Shown here piece after piece: positions 26,001-37,040 of a stretch of 64,000 nt of DNA. A model generated the notes under the pieces. The model did not search any database, was not told the DNA's origin, and saw nothing but the letters and a program-made list of their open reading frames with translations. Position 1 is the first letter of the stretch. Every line of letters starts with the position of its first letter. This DNA is from Echiichthys vipera. Taxonomy: Eukaryota > Chordata > Actinopteri > Perciformes > Trachinidae. The stretch spans positions 14,819,634 through 14,883,633 of the forward strand of contig OY829651.1 in NCBI GenBank assembly GCA_963691815.1, written 5' to 3'. Made by a program: the position numbers and the translations under genes.

Positions 26001-28536
26001 CATCCATGTAACCCACCCATTCATCACTGCATGTGTCCAACCATCCATCCATCCATCCATGAGCTTGGATGCCTCACAGGCAAACTCTGCAACAGTTCCA
26101 CAATTCCCCTGGGCTATATGTCCTACCTAAGGCCCTCTGCCTTAATGCTTTATCCACTGTTCTCTTACTAATGCATACAAACCCTCAGAGAGAAAACCTC
26201 AAGCTTACAGTATGGTTCAGGGGTTGATATTCCCAACAACAGGACATGACAGGATCTCTCGGCACTGATTCTAAGTTGTGCGACACAAAGAGCCATGTCC
26301 TGTTCCTCGTAACGTGTCAAAGGCTTGCTGGACTGTGTCATCTTGCAGCATCTTCAGCATATGTTCAGTCCCCAATCTCCATAAGAGAAACGGCTGTGAC
26401 CTGCCCTGTTACTTTTCCATGGTAATTGGATAATAATGAGACAGTGACAACGCAGAGGATGTCCACGCTGTCAAAACACATGCATACCCAACTGCACCGA
26501 TCTGCATTTCCAGTAATTACTGCATATTTGAACAGAAAGGACTTTGTGATCTTAACAGCGCACTCAGTGCTTGTTTCTTTTCTCACCCCACACGTACATC
26601 CTCCATCCCCATGTGCTAACAAGCCAACTTATTGTAAGCCTACTTAGTTCTCAAGGTGTCATCTGTTGAAGTGTCAGGAGAACATATAGAGATTGTCAAA
26701 CAGTACGCTCATTTCAAATTGTAATTAAACTGGCCATCAGGTACCTTGCGGCTGTTTAGTCAACAGCAGGGTACTAATTACTATAAGATGACCTTTGAAA
26801 TAATATCTGGTGAATTATTCATAGTTGAGAAAATTGCTTCGGAGACATGCCAACGACATCCAAAGGATGGCTGAGTGTACACACAGAAAATTCCTCTCAA
26901 AGATTTCAGCCCAGCCATGAAAATGAGGTCAGCAGATGGATGAAACTGTGGCATTTTTTTTGTTCAGGAGAAAATGAGATGGTTGCGATAAGCCCTGAAA
27001 GACAAAATGAAAATGTTCCCCACACAAAGAGGAATGTTACTGACCAGAAAATAGATTGACTCATGTAAAGTTAATGTAAAAGATGGTGGAGAGAGTAGAT
27101 GCCTTGTCACAGGGTGGCTTAAGATGCAATATTATCCTGCTGTGCAAGTCGACACTTCAATATAGTGGTCTCAACTCTGCTGACTGTCAAATAAATCCTT
27201 GTGCTGGTGGTTCTAACATGATTTAACAAACACTAAACCATATTTCAAACCATATTTTAATTCAAGTTGGATCACACAGCATGCATGAGAATGTTAAAAG
27301 CACCAAAAACAATATAATGTATATTATTAACTATATACCCCTTCGATTATCGATATTTCACACCATATTTAGACAAAAGAAAGTGATCTGTACTAGCACA
27401 TAAGAACTGTTGAAAAAGGCATAATTTGACTAAAAGGAGGAGATAAAGACAAAGGAGATGCAAAAACAGAAAGAGAGATGAAGTAGTGGCCACATATTTC
27501 CACAGATTCATCATCCAGCAGTGACTTTCTACAACCACTAACAGCTACTCCCTCCTGCTTTAAATGTCTCTGTGGGGTATTCGGCACAGAGAGGACAGGG
27601 GTCTTGAAGAGTTTCTTTTCTGTCTCTGCTCAACCTTTAGGGATACTTTACAGAAATGACTCCTGGGACATTAAACAAAAATGTTCTCTACATCTTTGTT
27701 TGACATTAATGCATAAACAGCAGGGGGAAAAGTCCTCGAATACACCAACATGTGGAATTCAGGTGATGACAGATGAACCTAATGAGAAATCTGGGTGATA
27801 AGTAGCTAAATCAGTACCATAATGCTTGAGGTACAAAAAAGAAAATAGTTTTTTTTTGGCCTCTTCTAGGTTGACAGTGTCTCTTTTACAGATGCATAAG
27901 TAGTTACCCAGGGCACTGAGCACCATGACATTGATGTTAACCATACGGCCAGGCGCTTTAATAGTCTCATTCAGTATGATCTCAGTTGAATGTTTATGGG
28001 AGGTTTTGAAAGAGGGTCAGAGAGAGTGCTCTTCACTGCCATGACAAAGGACCCAAATGATTAGTCAAAATTTGGGGTAACTGGTAGTAATTAACATTGA
28101 CCTTGTCCATTTGGGCATTAGAGAACTGAAGCCATGCCAGAAAATCTCTCCCGCCATTAGAGAGAAATTACTGATAGGAGACAGTAGACCATACTGCAAA
28201 TAAAACCGATGCAGCTATGTGTGTCTTTATTTCAAAATGCTTATTACACTTCTGTAAGCTTGATGTGAGAAGATTTGCAAGGTACTGAAGGCCATGGCCA
28301 TTCATGTATCATGCACTTCAAAGATATTACTATGAACAGCAAATTTCATTTAGATAATGTTGATACTATGTGGGCACTTCTGTAATTGTTCTACACTGGG
28401 CTTCCCAGCAATCAGAGTTTCTGCAGTTCAGTGCTGTCTTCTCTGTTTTTTTCTTTTTTTTAATAGTTTCACTTTCTAAGTTGCTTTGCTTGTCTGGGAG
28501 GTCTGAGGATCACCAAATGACGAATGATGAAGTTAA
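20061..28536 (+). other. Downstream flank or distal 3' UTR, no gene recognised
   Basis: AT-rich DNA with only short, domain-free open frames. Minor imperfect GT/TG stretches occur around 23743-23850. Part of it could be a longer protocadherin 3' UTR. A start like AAAGGAACAGTGTGT at 22083 resembles the end of a fish MITE, but no matching right end was seen. Confidence 0.5.
26037..26060 (+). repeat. (CCAT)n tetranucleotide repeat
   Basis: About six perfect CATC units in a region of looser ATCC-rich sequence from about 25990. Such tails occur at fish RTE-like LINE ends, but the flanking sequence does not match the LINE tail seen at 59165. Confidence 0.8.
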
Positions 28537-28797
28537 CCTCTAAGGTCCTTCAATATCTGTAGCAAATTTCAATGGCAAAACATAGCTAATATATTTCACT
28601 CAAAACCTAAAATGTCAACCTCATGGTGGCGCTAGATGAAAAAATCTAAAGTGATCATCTCTATGAAATGTTGTGACAAATTATCCTAAAAGAATTGAGA
28701 TATTTCAGTCTGGACTAAAAGTGTTGGCCTGACAGACAGACCATCATTGCCATTGATACCCCCATTGATACCCTCACGCCACTAGCAGCACTAAGAA
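28537..28797 (+). mobile_element. Dispersed percomorph-type non-coding repeat
   Basis: The order of words CTTCAATATCTG, CAAATTTCAATGGCAA, CTCATGGTGGCGCTAGA, GAGATATTTCAGTCTGGAC, a GACAGACAGACC run and CACGCCACTAGCA matches a repeat I know to be widespread in percomorph genomes. It has no coding content. The exact family name and its class are not certain to me. Confidence 0.6.
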
Positions 28798-28827
28798 AAT
28801 AAAAATAAAAAAATTGTTTATTTTAAA

Positions 28828-29253
28828 TTAATTAATAGCTACCACTGTCTTGGATTCCCTCAGGGTTTTCCTGCCTAAGTTAAAAAATAACAAAGATAAT
28901 ACATGCATAGTGTTTGCTTGCCTGATATGCAATATAGATATATATAATGCCCCTTTCGCAGTAAGGAAGTACATCAGAGAAACTGCTTTTACTGCGAGTT
29001 CTTTGTGTGAATCTAAAGACAGTATCACAGGGCAGCCACTGTGCCTGACAAGTCTGTTCACGTTCAGCACAAACAGCTTTCCTGCAGTTAAGGCAGCAAG
29101 TCCCCGAAGCTCTTCCTCCATGGAGTTTATTGTCAGAGTCTCTCCGATGGTAGGACACCTCTCCCTCCTCTTTGAAATCCGGAAGATCAAACAAAACAAC
29201 AGTGTTGACGCAGTGTGTTGTGTTTGTGGTTTGAATATATAATCAATTTCCAT
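28828..29253 (-). other. Unidentified patch with three overlapping open frames
   Basis: Two minus frames (141 and 104 codons) and one plus frame (130 codons) are open over the same 400 bases, and the base composition is more GC- and CpG-bearing than its surroundings. The 104-codon frame has a CCLNCRKAVC cysteine cluster. I recognise no domain. It could be a transposon remnant, a small retrocopy or chance. Confidence 0.25.
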
Positions 29254-30172
29254 GGTTAGAGGTTTTTATTTGTTGTTGTATTGTTGCTAGATTACTAAAT
29301 GGATAATGAATGTGATAATGTATGTACCCTAGACTGTGTGTTGACTTTGCTTATGTGCCATCTATCTATCTGCTATATACCTGCTTATTTTGTTGACTCT
29401 ATATCCTGTATACATTGTTATTGGCAATCCAAAAGCATGCTGTGCGTGTTTTCTTTTTCCTACTTTCCAGATTTTTTTTGCTTCTCCTTTCCTTTCCCTT
29501 AAACTTGTGAAAATGAACTTGTGGCAGTTCCCAGCAAACTGATTTTCTTACAGTTATGAAAAGCACAGAATCCAATGTTTACCTGGGCAAAACAAAAACA
29601 GTCTAAAGTACTACAGTGTGCTTTATAAAGTGGCCGGTGATAACCTAAAATATGCATGATTTTTAGTAATTGGACAAAAGCATTGTTATGGTCCTTTAAT
29701 CCCTTTCTAAAGTAGTATTATTCTAGCCAATCAACCTTTGCTTTAAGAACATCTATTGAACAATGGCAAGTGAAAGCATGGTGAGATGAAAAGAAAGAAG
29801 CAACAGGGAAAATCAATATAGCAATTATGTGTGCAGATAATGGACATCAAGGTGTTATTTGGAGTGACCGAAAAGAAGAGGTGACATAAAGCCAATTCAA
29901 ATAGTGCAAACTTTTCATTGGCTCACATGTGGCGCCTCTGGCATAGATTTAGTGTCACTGCAGCTCTTGGAAAGCAGCAGTGTTTTTTTGTTGTTTTTCT
30001 ACATCGTCACAGCTGAATTAGCATTGTTTAGCACTATGTAATCATTGGGTTCTTCTCTATGCTCGCACACAATCACCAGCCTCTGTTAGAACTCCGTTAG
30101 CTATTATGTTTTTATCGGCCGTACTAACCCTGAAAACACAAGCAACAAACACTGCGATTAGCTAATTGAGAT

Positions 30173-30174
<2 letters not shown>
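29254..30174 (+). other. Intergenic, nothing recognised
   Basis: AT-rich sequence with no exon, transposon end or repeat array that I can identify. Confidence 0.5.
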
Positions 30175-30218
<44 letters not shown>

Positions 30219-30227
30219 CACACACAC
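30175..30227 (+). repeat. (CA)n microsatellite
   Basis: A CA repeat with one CGCA interruption, directly preceding a unique block (30240-30500) that looks like conserved non-coding DNA. Confidence 0.96.
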
Positions 30228-33001
30228 TCCAAAGAGGTCACCTCCAGCTCTGTCAAGCTTTGCAGGTGGGTCAGAGATCTGGATTTGATAACTGGAGGGA
30301 GTTTAGAGAGCAGACATTTGACAAGCATGACAATGCTCTGACAGCCCTCATTGGGCAATGATTAATGACTGACATCCCCGTTGCCTGTCTCATACTGAAT
30401 GCAAATGCAGAGCTGGGAGAAAATTACCTTAATGTGGCCCGTAATTGGATTCAGGAAGCATCACGTAAAGCAAGAATACGATCAGGCTTTTTTTTTCTCC
30501 TCAAACAAGGCTTTATTATAGAGAACACTACAGAGATGATGAGAGAGATGCTACAGCCTGATTGGAAATGACCGTCTGCAAATCCTTCTCATTTGTAGTA
30601 ATACATTGACATTTAGCAGTGAGTCGAGGGATGAGCGGAGTCGATGTTTGGTGTCTTGAGTTGAAAAGTCACACGCTGGCTCCCTCACTTCATGCAATAA
30701 TCATTTTCTTTTCGCTATCTGGTCAGATGTCAGATGAGTTAGGGCAGAAGGTTTAAACCACAAGTTTTACCATAGATGAGGACGGCTTTCAACACATTTT
30801 AATTAACTAATTTGTGCCACATTAAGACACAATGACCAAATGTATTAGCATTTTTGCGAAGGCTTGACATTGAGTAGGTGCTCTAGGTGCTCCTTTCAAA
30901 CAGCTGGCATCAGATTTTAATGAATATGCACAACAGTATCATCCACTAATATTTGTCATTGAGTGTCTGTACTGGGACGGCAAGTTCACTTTACCTTTTC
31001 AAGGGCACAGTCTTGATGCAATAACTTTCCTAGACAAAAGTTTTGAGTCATGCTGACTATTCGTAAAAACAAACAAAATATTTGCTTTCTATTGAAGCTC
31101 TGAATACATTTTCTATATCCTTTATGCACATGCCACAGTGCCAAAAACATATCTGGTGTTCTAGATGTTCCTTCACTTGTTGAGCTGTGTTGCTAGGCGC
31201 TTAGCCCTGGTGTGGACCCATACAGCTATTCAGCTTGCCAAACGGTAAATCAAGTGAGCAAGCGCGCAAATAAAAGGACTGAATTGAAAAGCGTAGCTTC
31301 ATTTATTGCTGATTGCGCCAAGTACTTCCACTTAAAGACAGACACAGTTTGATCGTCTCCAAATAACATTCACATTGAATAAAATAAAAGCTTTACATTT
31401 GAAGGGGAATTAATTTGTCTGACTTTTGAAGTAATTGTGTATCCACTGTATATTCTAAGTTGGTGTATTAAATATAAGGCCAAAAGTGACACCAATCAAA
31501 AAAATAATGGCAAAAAAGAAACAGAACAAAATCAGTGCAGTCTTCTGTCATGGTTCGTCTTTGATCGCCTCATTTGCAATTAAAGAGCAAACTGTAAACT
31601 ATGAAAGCCACTGGGAGGAGAAAGGGGGATAATTGTCACAAAGCGACCTGGTGATGCTGTTTGGGGGTGGCGGGGAGGGGGACACTTTCATGAGACGCTC
31701 CCTCTGGTGGGAATAAGTGTCAAAACGTAAGACTGCTTCTGAATATTGCAGCAATTATAAAGACAAACATTTGTGGAAAAACTAAGAAAAAAAGTAATGA
31801 GCGAATGTGATATTCTGTATATTACCAAGGCGACGCTGAATGTCTCTTGTGAAGTTCCTCATTATCCTGATTGTATAATAGATATAATCAAGCAACAATG
31901 TCCAATTAGGAGTACATAGGCATGCCTCTGTCTAAAAAAATTAAAAAGATAAACAAACAATTGACATAAACACTGGGGTTGTTCCCTTATCAGAGCAATA
32001 TAAATGAATCCCGGGGCTTAAAAGAAAAAAATACAACCTTTTGACGTATATCTGGGATATGATGGAGGCTGTGGGATGTGAACAAACAGTCCTTTCCAGG
32101 TGGTTTGAGTGATTGCCTAATCCCCTGTAGCTAGATGATTGCAGAGCAAGGTCAGTTTGAAGGCTCAGACTGATTGAGTGCTGTCTGTGGTCGGGGGCTC
32201 GCTCCAGCCTCTGATGCCATTAGATGGACAGTGGCTGAAGATTCACCCAGGAATTTTTCAACACTTGAACCAACCCTGTCCAAACTGAGTGACACTGGTG
32301 TGTCAGTAATCATTGCTGATGGAAACAACATTAACAACAATCATGGCCGCTGTGTTATCATTAATAATCCGGAGGAAAGAAGGATCATTTTTGAACTGGT
32401 ATCAGAAAAAAGAGTACAGATTTGATTGTAGATTCATAACATTTCAAATCCTGTCTTACTGTTCTATTGTCTTCTTGATATTTTTACTTTTTACTACCCA
32501 GTCTAGAGCGCCGGGTTGAAAAATACATGATAACCATGTTATGATCCCTGTCTGCCTTCTCCTAGTTCTGCCTGATTTTCATTTGCTTGGCATCTGGCAT
32601 CAACTGTTTTGTGCTAAATAAATCCTGTTGTCCATGTTGTCAAGCTGCATGGTGTACCTCATAATTTCTCAAGCTGTCATTTTGTTAGTAAACTGGGTTT
32701 GTGGCATTAAACTCTGCATTTCCCAGGGCTGCAATTGGATCACCCCCCACAGCTACGTACATTCAAATACGGAGGGAAAGCACTGTTCTGTATATCAAAC
32801 TCCACTAGTCTGCAGCAGAAATCCTTCGTGCGGACATCTCTGTGACAGCTCCTTGGCAACTTTTACGCCTGTGTGCCACAAGCTCCCTAAGCTGACTGTT
32901 TGGATCAAGTGGGAAGAGGCAGCAATCCCAAAGAGAACAAAATAGCAGATCCCAGCAGCTTTCATAGTCGATGCTATGAGATTTACTAGACCAGAAAGGA
33001 G
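30228..33001 (+). other. Intergenic, no gene recognised
   Basis: Unique-looking DNA. Notable points are TGATTAATGACTGACA at 30359-30374, which resembles a PBX/HOX-type site, and a G-rich tract beside a CTCF-like motif at 31663-31710. No exon was found. Confidence 0.5.
31663..31710 (-). promoter_or_regulatory. CTCF-like motif next to a G-rich tract
   Basis: The minus-strand reading of 31697-31710 is CCACCAGAGGGAGC, one mismatch from CCASYAGRKGGCRS. The plus strand at 31663-31681 holds G runs of 5, 2, 4 and 5, a possible G-quadruplex. The motif has the same orientation as the one at 3691. Function is not shown. Confidence 0.3.
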
Positions 33002-33050
33002 GGTGTGTGTGTGTGTGTGTGCGTGTGCGTGTGCGTGTGTGTGTGTGTGT
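33002..33050 (+). repeat. Imperfect (GT)n microsatellite
   Basis: A GT repeat interrupted three times by GC (CGTGTG units). Confidence 0.95.
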
Positions 33051-33364
33051 TATGGGGAGGGGCATAGATGTACTTTGAAATCTTTTGAAATGTCAGACAA
33101 ATAAGAGTCACAAGAGGTATTATGTGTCCATAATGATAATGCAGTGAAGCTTAAGTGTAGCGTCAACATTCAAACTTGTAAGATAATAAACCATTTACAT
33201 TTTTTTTCTCTTGAAAGGCTTAGGAAATGGGATGAAAGCCTTTTTCCCCCTTTACCATGTGCACTTTAAAGCAGGGGCGGAGTGGGACTAAAAAATCCAC
33301 CGGGACGATTCTGACTGCACCGGCCCACAACGGGCCCACCCATCCGCTCCACCAGGGCAGGGGG

Positions 33365-33370
33365 GTGTGT

Positions 33371-33412
<42 letters not shown>
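33365..33412 (+). repeat. (GT)n microsatellite inside the hAT element
   Basis: A GT tract with one early CT interruption, located within the transposon near its 3' end and following a G run. It arose after, or came with, the element. Confidence 0.95.
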
Positions 33413-33416
<4 letters not shown>

Positions 33417-33539
33417 CTTGCGGTGCAGACCGTGATATGACGACACCGCGGCGGAGGAACTATGAAGAACTCAGCTCAAATGTTTTGCTAATTCTCAACA
33501 ATGTCAAAGCATGAGCTAACTGTTTTCCTGTCAACTCAC

Positions 33540-33681
33540 CTGCAGCACTAGTTGACGCATGGTTGTTTCGGAATAAATCTGTGATTTTTGACCATTTTGA
33601 TGCACTCTCCTCCAGCATCTGCTTCTTCTTCATTCTGGCCTTTTCAGCCCCTCCTTTCTCCTTTCTCTTCTTGCCCTCCAT
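33540..33681 (-). pseudogene. First coding exon of a hAT transposase (remaining exons lost)
   Basis: The minus-strand frame starts MEGKKRKEKGGAEKARMKKK and continues into a SKWSKITDLF segment. From memory this K/R-rich GGAEK...K...ITD(M/L)F pattern is typical of the N-termini of ZMYM/TTF-type hAT transposases in fish. After about 47 codons an intact CAG|GTGAGT splice donor occurs, with the intron starting at 33539 and running leftward. The downstream catalytic RNase H-like exons are absent inside the 1-kb element, so the gene is broken by deletion. The open frame running past the donor to 33460 is probably intronic. Confidence 0.65.
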
Positions 33682-34294
33682 CAGGTGTAACTGAGCAAAT
33701 CAAACACGCAAATCCGATTCCTTTTGCACTGTAAGAAAATCCACTACTTCAACTTTGCCTGCTTTCTCTCCGTCTGACAGCCGCTCATTCACCCCCATTC
33801 GTTCATTGGATGAACGCGGAGCGATCATTGGAGCGATACGCAGTTCCCATTTCCCATGAGGCTTTGCTCCGACCATTCTACATTAATTTCTGAACAAAAA
33901 AACAAATTCAATCATTGGCCATTTTATATTTGTGGTCATGAAAGTTGTGTAACATCTGAATAAAAATAATTAGGTCAAGATTAGAGGCTAAACAAAAATC
34001 AATAGGCTGGATTAATGAGAGTGAGTGTGACACTGTATCACCCATGAGTGAGATGTAGAAACACAGCAAGTGGTATATATAGTGGTTGGATTCTCTTCCC
34101 TACATTTATAGAGATTTCTGAGATTTTCACAGAAATGTGCTTGATTATGAAGAGTTTTAACTCAATGGGCTGGTCATGAACATCACACGACTGCTCAGGG
34201 CAGTCTGCCGGCCAGTTCACTTAAGCCTATTGGCCACCGGCCAACCAGGAAACCTCCCGGTTGTCCAGATCGCCTCTCCGCCCCTGCTTAAAAG

Positions 34295-34672
34295 TGTCAA
34301 TTGTTGCAAATTACCAACACATTTGTACTGAAAGCAAATATCTAATATTTTAGGTAAATAACCATGTAAATGTTTTGGGTGTATTCAATTTGAATAATTG
34401 ATGTGATTGATTTGCTTTATAATGCATTCATTATGCAATCATTAAAAGTATTTCATTGTTTCCTGGTTTTTGGTTAAAAAAAAAAAAAACATACTGTAGA
34501 TGTACTTTGTGGTGCAATCTTTGATTAAATAAACAACGCCACTAAAATCTAAACCTTTTTCCCATTTAACACCCAAATACAGATGAAACCAAACATGGTT
34601 TTGAGCATACACAACTTTGTTTGCATTCCATTTTTTTTCACTATTACCCCACCCTCTCATAATCCCCTAAAC
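34295..34672 (+). other. Spacer between two hAT insertions
   Basis: AT-rich sequence with no recognised feature apart from an A13 run near 34477. Confidence 0.5.
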
Positions 34673-35122
34673 CAGAGGTTTTTAAAATGTGAGGCAGGCA
34701 TCTCCAGGGGGGCTCCAAACAGTTTCAGGGGAGGCTCAGTACATGGAAATTAGTTATTACATTAGTTATCAAACGGCGATCACAGAATAGCCTCAATGTG
34801 TGTGTGTGGTTATTAAAAAGATATTTCAAAGATAAAGTAGTTCTGGGGGATTTTACTGTTTTTGCAGAGTCTGAAACTAATAAATGCCGGACAGACCTTT
34901 TTTTATGTTTCCAGTGCAGTCTTGAGTTATGTCAAACAGCAATAATAGCCTATCTAGGCTCAATTATTGAGAGTCTATGAGATCAAATACCATAATCATG
35001 ATCCCATAGGCATCCAGGAATTGAGCGAAACTAAGCAAGTAAACTGAGAGGGGTGAGGGGGTCGCTTTTTTCAAAGCCTCGTCTGAGGGGAGGCCCACAG
35101 TCTTAGACTTTGAAAACCCCTG
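34673..35122. mobile_element. Short non-autonomous hAT with a perfect 8-bp target duplication
   Basis: The left end CAGAGGTTTTTAAAAT and the reverse complement of the right end, CAGGGGTTTTCAAAGT, agree at about 13 of 16 bases. The flanks are identical 8-mers CCCTAAAC at 34665-34672 and 35123-35130. Internal G-rich GGGGAGGC segments beside each end resemble Charlie-type hAT derivatives. The 450 bases contain no transposase frame. Confidence 0.88.
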
Positions 35123-35130
35123 CCCTAAAC

Positions 35131-36400
35131 CGCACATGGATCCACTCGCCACTGCTGATTCTCAGGCAACCGAGCTTTAAAAAAACGGGCAGAATTGGTT
35201 CCACTCCGATGGACACTCCACATCATTTAATGTATTCCAGTCTATTACCACTTTTGTTCTGACACCTCATTCTTTTCCACCAATATATGAGGGGGTCATT
35301 CAATAACTGACACCTCTCTTCCATACCGTAGTCACATCTCTGTTGCTGTTTGAGCATGTGTCACAGCTGAGAGGCCTGAATTTCAAGAGATAGATTTGCT
35401 GACAGAGACATCCCATCATTCCTTGTTGCTGAGGCTTGTGCAGGAAATGCTGCACTGTAAAGGTGCAGTAGCCTTGTCACTTTCATCTTAGGTAATTGAT
35501 CACAGCAGACAAGAGCTGATGTGTGCAAGTCAATTGTAGAGGCGAAAGGATGCTGCTTAGTCAGATAGAAGATCTCAAGCATTTCTCTCAACAGTCACTC
35601 TTACTCACTCTCATTATGGACAGGAAATCAACCTGGCAGGTTTACTCTTCAGAAATATGTCACATTTGGCCATACAAAAACTTATTTCTTACTAGTTAAT
35701 CTCTCCATTAGGTCATACAATCCCTCACCACACACTTGACAGGCTGCCCATATGATGCACTGGAAGAGAGGTATCTTGCTGTCATAGTGCAGGTGCACTG
35801 GGAAAACCATTCTGATTTTTAAAAAAAAATAAGCATACCCTGGGACTTCTCAAATGCCACTTAGCATTCAAGGGCTTTGTGATTCATTAGTAGCCCAGCA
35901 GACTGGTTAGACGAAAGCATCTGTTATCTGGTTCCAGTCCTTATGCCATCAATGTCACAAATAATCACATACAACAGGTGGTTTTACAGCTACAGGCACT
36001 TTATCCAGCCTGCTGCATTACCTTCCATTATTCTTTATTCAATATTTCTACACAAGGTTACCATCATTTTTGAGATGAGAGTGAGATGTATTTTTAAAAA
36101 AACATATGAATATATAAGTGTTTAGCTTTGGACTTAGGAACACAGATCCTTTACTATTTAAGAAGAAAGGATTTGGCACACTGCCCATGACTTGCACCCA
36201 GAGCTTGACAAAACTTCAATCAATGGATCTTCATCGGGTCTACAAATAAGTGACTGGTGTATCATTAAAGGAGAACAGAACAATGCAAACACAATGTGCT
36301 TGTCACTTAAAGTGAAATCCCAGTGTAAAATCATCCTAAGCTCTTTTTAGGCAAATTCTTTCATCAAATAAGCTGTTGAGACCATTTTTTTGCATGCACG
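35131..36400 (+). other. Intergenic, nothing recognised
   Basis: No exon, transposon end or simple array was identified. Confidence 0.5.
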
Positions 36401-37040
36401 AACAACTAACGGAGAAATCTGGGACAGTCGCTAACAGTCGCTTACAGCCAAATGCGGCTAACACGGATTAGCTCGGGGCAGCAAGTTGAACATATTAAAA
36501 TGTCTTTTGCATGTTGTGTTAGTGCACAAACGTCACTAACACTGCTCCAAACCTCTACAGTAGCATGATAAGAGTCCTAACACATTAACAGAAACACCAA
36601 CAACGTAGTTAGTGACATCAGAGTTTATTAAAATAGTTAGTTTAAAAAGACTTACCAACTCAACCAGTAGCAGCTTGTCTAGTAGTAAAGTCCATTCAAG
36701 TAGATTACAAATACAATCCAAAATGAAGGAGCCATTGAAGATTTATTCCAGCAAAACACGTGTCAGTCTTAAAGTAGTGCTCCATAAGATTTTCATCTAT
36801 CTAATTGTCTTTTGAGTTACTATCTAATAATATAATGGTGAGTGATCATATTGTTCACGAATGAAAGCACTTGTACTGCCTTTTTGCTGAGTATTCCAAT
36901 ATCCATGTCTGCGGTGACATTTGGGGGCTATATGTAAATAGACCGCCTTGTTAGTGACGCTGCAGACAGCGGTTGGTTTGCCAGCCCAGATCGTCACTAA
37001 CGGTTATGCTGCGTTCGCTTGTAATCGGAAATCAGGCCTT
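36401..37040. repeat. Block with a recurring CGTCACTAAC 10-mer in both orientations
   Basis: CGTCACTAAC occurs at 36531-36540 and 36992-37001. Its complement GTTAGTGACG is at 36950-36959 and a near match, GTTAGTGACA, at 36608-36617. Related CAGTCGCTAAC and AGTCGCTTAC words stand at about 36426-36446. The 36950/36992 pair forms a perfect 10-bp stem with a 32-base loop. CpG content is higher than in the flanks. It looks like an inserted element, but no terminal repeats were found. Confidence 0.45.

Larger units (their letters stand above)
33272..34286 (-). mobile_element. hAT DNA transposon, internal-deletion derivative
   Basis: The ends are inverted: CAGGGGCGGAG on the left and its complement CTCCGCCCCTG on the right. 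The flanks are CTTTAAAG (33264-33271) and CTTAAAAG (34287-34294), an 8-bp target duplication with one mismatch. Eight-bp duplications and CAGGGG-type ends are hAT hallmarks. Read on the minus strand, about 600 bases of leader precede a transposase first exon (33540-33681). The rest of the transposase is missing and a (GT)n tract lies near the 3' end. At about 1 kb it cannot encode a full transposase. Confidence 0.85.
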
